A stretch of DNA of 9,543 nt from Nitrospirota bacterium. Its GTDB lineage: Bacteria; Nitrospirota; JACRHJ01. The stretch lies in the NCBI GenBank assembly GCA_021815285.1, contig JAKAHE010000073.1, forward strand, positions 1 through 9,543. The letters are read 5' to 3'. The notes beneath the pieces were generated by a model. The model was not told where the DNA came from. It searched no databases and saw nothing but the letters and a program-made list of their open reading frames with translations. Position 1 is the first letter of the stretch. Each line of letters begins with the position of its first letter. Shown one piece after another: positions 7,454-9,543 of the stretch. The position numbers and the translations under genes are program-made.

Positions 7454-7482
7454 TTGACAGCTCCCCAGCCGGAAACTATATT
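7454..7482 (+). promoter_or_regulatory. Near-consensus sigma-70 promoter of the small Cys-rich gene
   Basis: TTGACA at 7454-7459, a 17-base spacer, then TATATT at 7477-7482: 11 of 12 consensus positions with optimal spacing. The start would be near 7489, giving a 5' UTR of about 40 bases. Confidence 0.75.
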
Positions 7483-7529
7483 TATTGTAATGATGAAAAT
7501 ATCAACCGGTATGAAAAAGGAGAGATCAT

Positions 7530-7640
7530 ATGTGTCAGACATGCGGATGCGCGCCATGCAAGGTATGCGGGAAAGAGATTAAAAACGGCGTATGTTCCGG
7601 GTGCAACAAGCCGTCCAGTAAATGCACCTGCAAGAAATAG
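7530..7640 (+). CDS. 36-aa cysteine-rich putative metal-binding protein
   Basis: The only plus-strand gene. Translation from the ATG gives 36 residues ending in TAG, with cysteines at 2, 5, 7, 10, 13, 22, 25, 32 and 34. The start MCQTCGC matches the N-terminal CxxCGC nickel site of HypB (E. coli HypB begins MCTTCGC). C10-x2-C13-x8-C22-x2-C25 resembles a zinc ribbon, and C32-x-C34 closes the chain. The protein is basic (eight Lys) and has no membrane segment. Support for it being real: GGAG 7 bases upstream of the ATG, a near-consensus promoter about 50 bases upstream, a terminator hairpin 20 bases after the stop, and a non-random Cys pattern. I do not know its function. Metal buffering or delivery, or a redox-sensing zinc knuckle, are possible. 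Its neighbourhood with a metalloenzyme operon is suggestive only. Confidence 0.8.
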   Translation: MCQTCGCAPCKVCGKEIKNGVCSGCNKPSSKCTCKK

Positions 7641-7653
7641 CCGGTCAGACCGG
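7641..7653 (+). repeat. Small inverted repeat after the Cys-rich gene
   Basis: CCGGTCAGACCGG starts directly after the stop codon: six-base arms around a single A, or a 5-bp stem with a 3-base loop as RNA. It lies just before the main terminator and may help transcript ending or stability. Confidence 0.4.
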
Positions 7654-7659
7654 CAAACA

Positions 7660-7690
7660 GAAAGCCCCTCCGGAAAATGGAGGGGCTTTC
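7660..7690. terminator. Bidirectional intrinsic terminator between the Cys-rich gene and glnA
   Basis: GAAAGCCCCTCC at 7660-7671 and GGAGGGGCTTTC at 7679-7690 pair perfectly over 12 bp around a 7-base loop. The genes on either side converge on it. The U tract is weak in both directions (CTTTCTAA on plus, CTTTCTGTTTG on minus), but the stem is strong. Confidence 0.8.
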
Positions 7691-7693
7691 TAA

Positions 7694-7715
7694 CTTCGCT
7701 TCGCCCAGAATGACA
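7694..7715 (-). repeat. Degenerate copy of a widespread intergenic REP-like repeat
   Basis: On the minus strand this reads TGTCATTCTGGGCGAAGCGAAG. It closely resembles the intergenic word GTCATTCTGAGCGAAGCGAAGAATC, which I recall from many bacterial genomes. It lies between the glnA stop and the terminator. The identification is from memory and rests on a single copy. Confidence 0.4.
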
Positions 7716-7737
7716 GCAAAACCACCTGAATACCGGT

Positions 7738-9150
7738 TTATATGTCGTAATACAGGAAGAACTCGTAGGGATGAGGACGGAGCCTTAATGCGTCCACTTC
7801 CTTGCTCCTTTTGTACGAGATCCAGGTCTCGATGGCGTCGGCAGTGAATACATCGCCCTTCATGAGGAAGTCGTGGTCGTTCTCAAGGTTGTCGAGGGCA
7901 TCCTCAAGCGAACCGGGCATGGACGGCACGTTTGCGAGCTCTTCCGGAGCGAGATCGTATATATCCTTGTCGAGCGGCTCGCCCGGGTCTATCTTGTTCT
8001 CTATGCCGTCCAGGCCCGCCATGAGCATTGCGGCAAAGGCCATGTACGGGTTGCAGGACGGGTCGGGGAAGCGGACCTCGACGCGCTTCGCCTTCGGGGA
8101 GGGCGAGTACATCGGGATGCGTATGGACGCGCTCCTGTTCCTGCCGGAGTATGCAAGATTGACCGGGGCCTCGAAGCCCGGAACGAGCCTCTTGTAGGAG
8201 TTCGTCGTCGGGTTCGTGAGCGCGGCCAGCGCCGGGGCGTGCTTTAAGATTCCGCCGATGTACCACATAGCCATCTTTGAAAGGCCGGCGTACTCGTTCC
8301 CGGCGAAGAGGGGCTTGCCGCCCTTCCAGAGCGACTGGTGCGTGTGCATGCCTGAGCCGTTGTCTCCGAAGAGGGGCTTCGGCATGAACGTAACCGTCCT
8401 GCCGTTACGCTTTGCCACGTTCTTTATGATATATTTGAAATACATGAGCTGGTCTGCCATGCTGACGAGCGGCGAGAAGCGCATGTCGATCTCGGCCTGG
8501 CCACCGGTCGCCACCTCGTGGTGCTGCTTCTCGACGTAGATGCCGACCTTCTGCATCTCCATAACCATCTCGGTGCGGATGTCTTCCTGGGAGTCCGTCG
8601 GCGGGACAGGGAAGTAACCCTCCTTGTGGCGCGGCTTGTAACCCAGGTTCGGCCCTTCCTCGCGTCCCGAGTTCCAGATGCCCTCGACCGAATCCACGAA
8701 GTAGTATCCGGAGTTCGCGGTCTGGTCGAACATCACGTCGTCGAAGATGAAAAACTCGGCCTCCGGGCCGAAATACGCCGTGTCCGCAATCTTCGAGGAC
8801 TTCATGTAGTTCTCGGCCTTCCTGGCTATCCAGCGCGGGTCACGGTCGTAGTTCTCTTTCGTAATGGGGTCCACGATATTGCATATGAGGGAAAGAGTGG
8901 GGTACTGCGTGAACGGGTCCATGACCGCGGTGTCGGCGTCCGGCACGACCAGCATGTCGGAGGTATTGATAGCCTTCCAGCCTCTTATCGAGGAGCCGTC
9001 GAAACCGAGGCCTTCCTTGAAAATGCCCTCGGTAAGCTCGTCGATCGGGCATGAGAAATGCTGCCACAGGCCGGGAAAATCCATGAACTTCATGTCGAAC
9101 ATCACCGCCTTGTTCTTCTTCGCCATCTCCAGTACTTCTTTTGCTGTCAT
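7738..9150 (-). CDS. glnA: Glutamine synthetase type I (470 aa)
   Basis: Makes glutamine from glutamate, ammonia and ATP in the cytoplasm as a dodecamer. Length and motifs fit GSI. Seen: D51 of the latch (FDGSS); metal ligands E130, E132, E212, E220, H269 and E358; the flap glutamate E327 in PGFEAP; the phosphate and substrate arginines R339, R344 and R360. Y398 in DIYDLAPEE aligns with the adenylylated Tyr397 of E. coli, so this is the GSI-beta, adenylylation-controlled type, implying a GlnE elsewhere. The ATG is preceded by AAGGAGG at 6 bases. The gene lies 87 bases downstream of glnB, with no clear terminator or promoter between them, so the two are probably co-transcribed. A bidirectional terminator follows its stop. 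No missing key residue was noticed. Confidence 0.97.
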   Translation of the reverse strand: MTAKEVLEMAKKNKAVMFDMKFMDFPGLWQHFSCPIDELTEGIFKEGLGFDGSSIRGWKAINTSDMLVVPDADTAVMDPFTQYPTLSLICNIVDPITKENYDRDPRWIARKAENYMKSSKIADTAYFGPEAEFFIFDDVMFDQTANSGYYFVDSVEGIWNSGREEGPNLGYKPRHKEGYFPVPPTDSQEDIRTEMVMEMQKVGIYVEKQHHEVATGGQAEIDMRFSPLVSMADQLMYFKYIIKNVAKRNGRTVTFMPKPLFGDNGSGMHTHQSLWKGGKPLFAGNEYAGLSKMAMWYIGGILKHAPALAALTNPTTNSYKRLVPGFEAPVNLAYSGRNRSASIRIPMYSPSPKAKRVEVRFPDPSCNPYMAFAAMLMAGLDGIENKIDPGEPLDKDIYDLAPEELANVPSMPGSLEDALDNLENDHDFLMKGDVFTADAIETWISYKRSKEVDALRLRPHPYEFFLYYDI

Positions 9151-9237
9151 TCTGTTCCTCCTTGTTGGTTAAATAACGTGTCCGTGAAAAAGGCCGTGTT
9201 CCACGCGAACGCAGGCAGCTAATCACGAGCGCAGGTC

Positions 9238-9543
9238 TTATATCGCCGCCTCGCCCCGCTCGCCGGTGCGTATGCGGACAACTTCAAGCACCTCGGTCAC
9301 AAAAATCTTGCCGTCGCCAATCCTGCCGGTCTTCGCGCTTTTCTCTATCGTCTCTATTACCTGAGGCACCAGCGCGTCCCCGACGATTATCTCCAGCTTT
9401 ACCTTAGGCAGAAAATCCACCACGTATTCCGCGCCGCGGTAGAGTTCGGTATGGCCCTTCTGCCTGCCGAAACCCTTCACCTCGCTCACGGTAATACCCT
9501 GGATGCCGATTTCGTTCAGCGCGTCTTTCACCTCGTCAAGCTT
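9238..9543 (-). CDS. glnB: Nitrogen regulatory protein PII, 5' end cut by window edge
   Basis: Trimeric signal protein sensing 2-oxoglutarate and ATP/ADP, controlling glutamine synthetase modification and nitrogen gene expression. 101 residues are visible and align with residues 12-112 of E. coli GlnB. The open frame runs through the window edge; the first visible codons read KLDEV, and the nearby GTG is internal Val16, not a start. The T-loop contains the Tyr51 uridylylation site (LYRGAEY), and the nucleotide-binding TGRIGDGKIF loop and the C-terminal RIRTGE are intact. Tyr51 and the glnA partner make a UTase/ATase-type cascade likely. GlnB is favoured over GlnK because the neighbour is glnA and not amtB. 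About 11 N-terminal residues lie outside the window. Confidence 0.95.
   Translation of the reverse strand, partial: KLDEVKDALNEIGIQGITVSEVKGFGRQKGHTELYRGAEYVVDFLPKVKLEIIVGDALVPQVIETIEKSAKTGRIGDGKIFVTEVLEVVRIRTGERGEAAI

Noticed and set aside
7477..7507. AT-rich inverted repeats (ATATTT/AAATAT and TGAT-N6-ATCA) between promoter and start of the small gene.
   Set aside because: The arms are short, the spacer does not fit FNR/CRP (TTGAT-N4-ATCAA), and such matches are common in AT-rich DNA.
7420..7713. A 97-codon plus-strand frame overlapping the small Cys-rich gene.
   Set aside because: It starts upstream of the predicted transcription start, runs through the terminator hairpin, and has no ribosome binding site. 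The 36-codon frame has all expected signals.
9151..9237. Sigma-54 promoter between glnB and glnA (TGGAAC...CCTTTTT).
   Set aside because: The -24-like half lacks the expected C, and no GC is found at the -12 position. Co-transcription from upstream of glnB is simpler.

Overview
The window looks like a stretch of chromosome from an anaerobic bacterium with moderately GC-rich DNA. The reasons are an iron-sulfur-rich cytoplasmic formate dehydrogenase, a SfrAB-like NADPH oxidoreductase pair (known to me from Geobacter), and a classical PII/glutamine synthetase pair of the kind common in Desulfobacterota/Deltaproteobacteria and Nitrospirota-like lineages. The exact taxon cannot be fixed from the sequence. 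There are no tRNA or rRNA genes, CRISPR arrays, or intact mobile elements. Almost all coding is on the minus strand; the exception is one very small gene.

Minus-strand redox operon (6963 down to 29). Three closely packed genes are transcribed in the order fdhA (902 aa, Mo/W formate dehydrogenase catalytic subunit with a NuoG-like set of Fe-S domains), a 633-aa flavoprotein (NuoF-type Fe-S tail fused to a GltD/NfnB-type FAD/NADPH reductase), and a 758-aa paralogue of FdhA. The gaps are 36 and 11 bases. The 758-aa paralogue keeps essentially all its cysteine ligands, but the active-site Cys, His and Arg of formate dehydrogenase are gone and so is the C-terminal molybdopterin-binding domain. It therefore looks like an electron-transfer subunit rather than an enzyme. 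Together the three could couple formate oxidation, or CO2 reduction, to the NADP(H) pool and perhaps to ferredoxin.

Intergenic control region (6964-7529). On the minus strand, a good sigma-70-type promoter lies about 274 bases upstream of fdhA. The long leader it would produce contains several hairpins followed by a hairpin plus a run of seven U, the architecture of an attenuator or riboswitch. A sigma-54-like sequence on the plus strand lies in the same leader. Between the fdhA promoter and the next gene is a stretch with short direct repeats.

Small plus-strand unit (7454-7690). A near-consensus promoter, a strong ribosome binding site, a 36-codon gene and a 12-bp terminator hairpin form a complete monocistronic unit. 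The protein has nine cysteines. It starts with the same Cys-x2-Cys-Gly-Cys pattern as the nickel-binding N-terminus of HypB, followed by a zinc-ribbon-like Cys pattern. It is the feature most easily missed here.

Nitrogen assimilation (7738-9543). glnA, a type I glutamine synthetase with a conserved adenylylation tyrosine, lies downstream of glnB, a PII protein cut by the window edge and with a conserved uridylylation tyrosine. Both are on the minus strand. glnA converges on the small gene, and the shared hairpin between them probably ends transcription from both sides.
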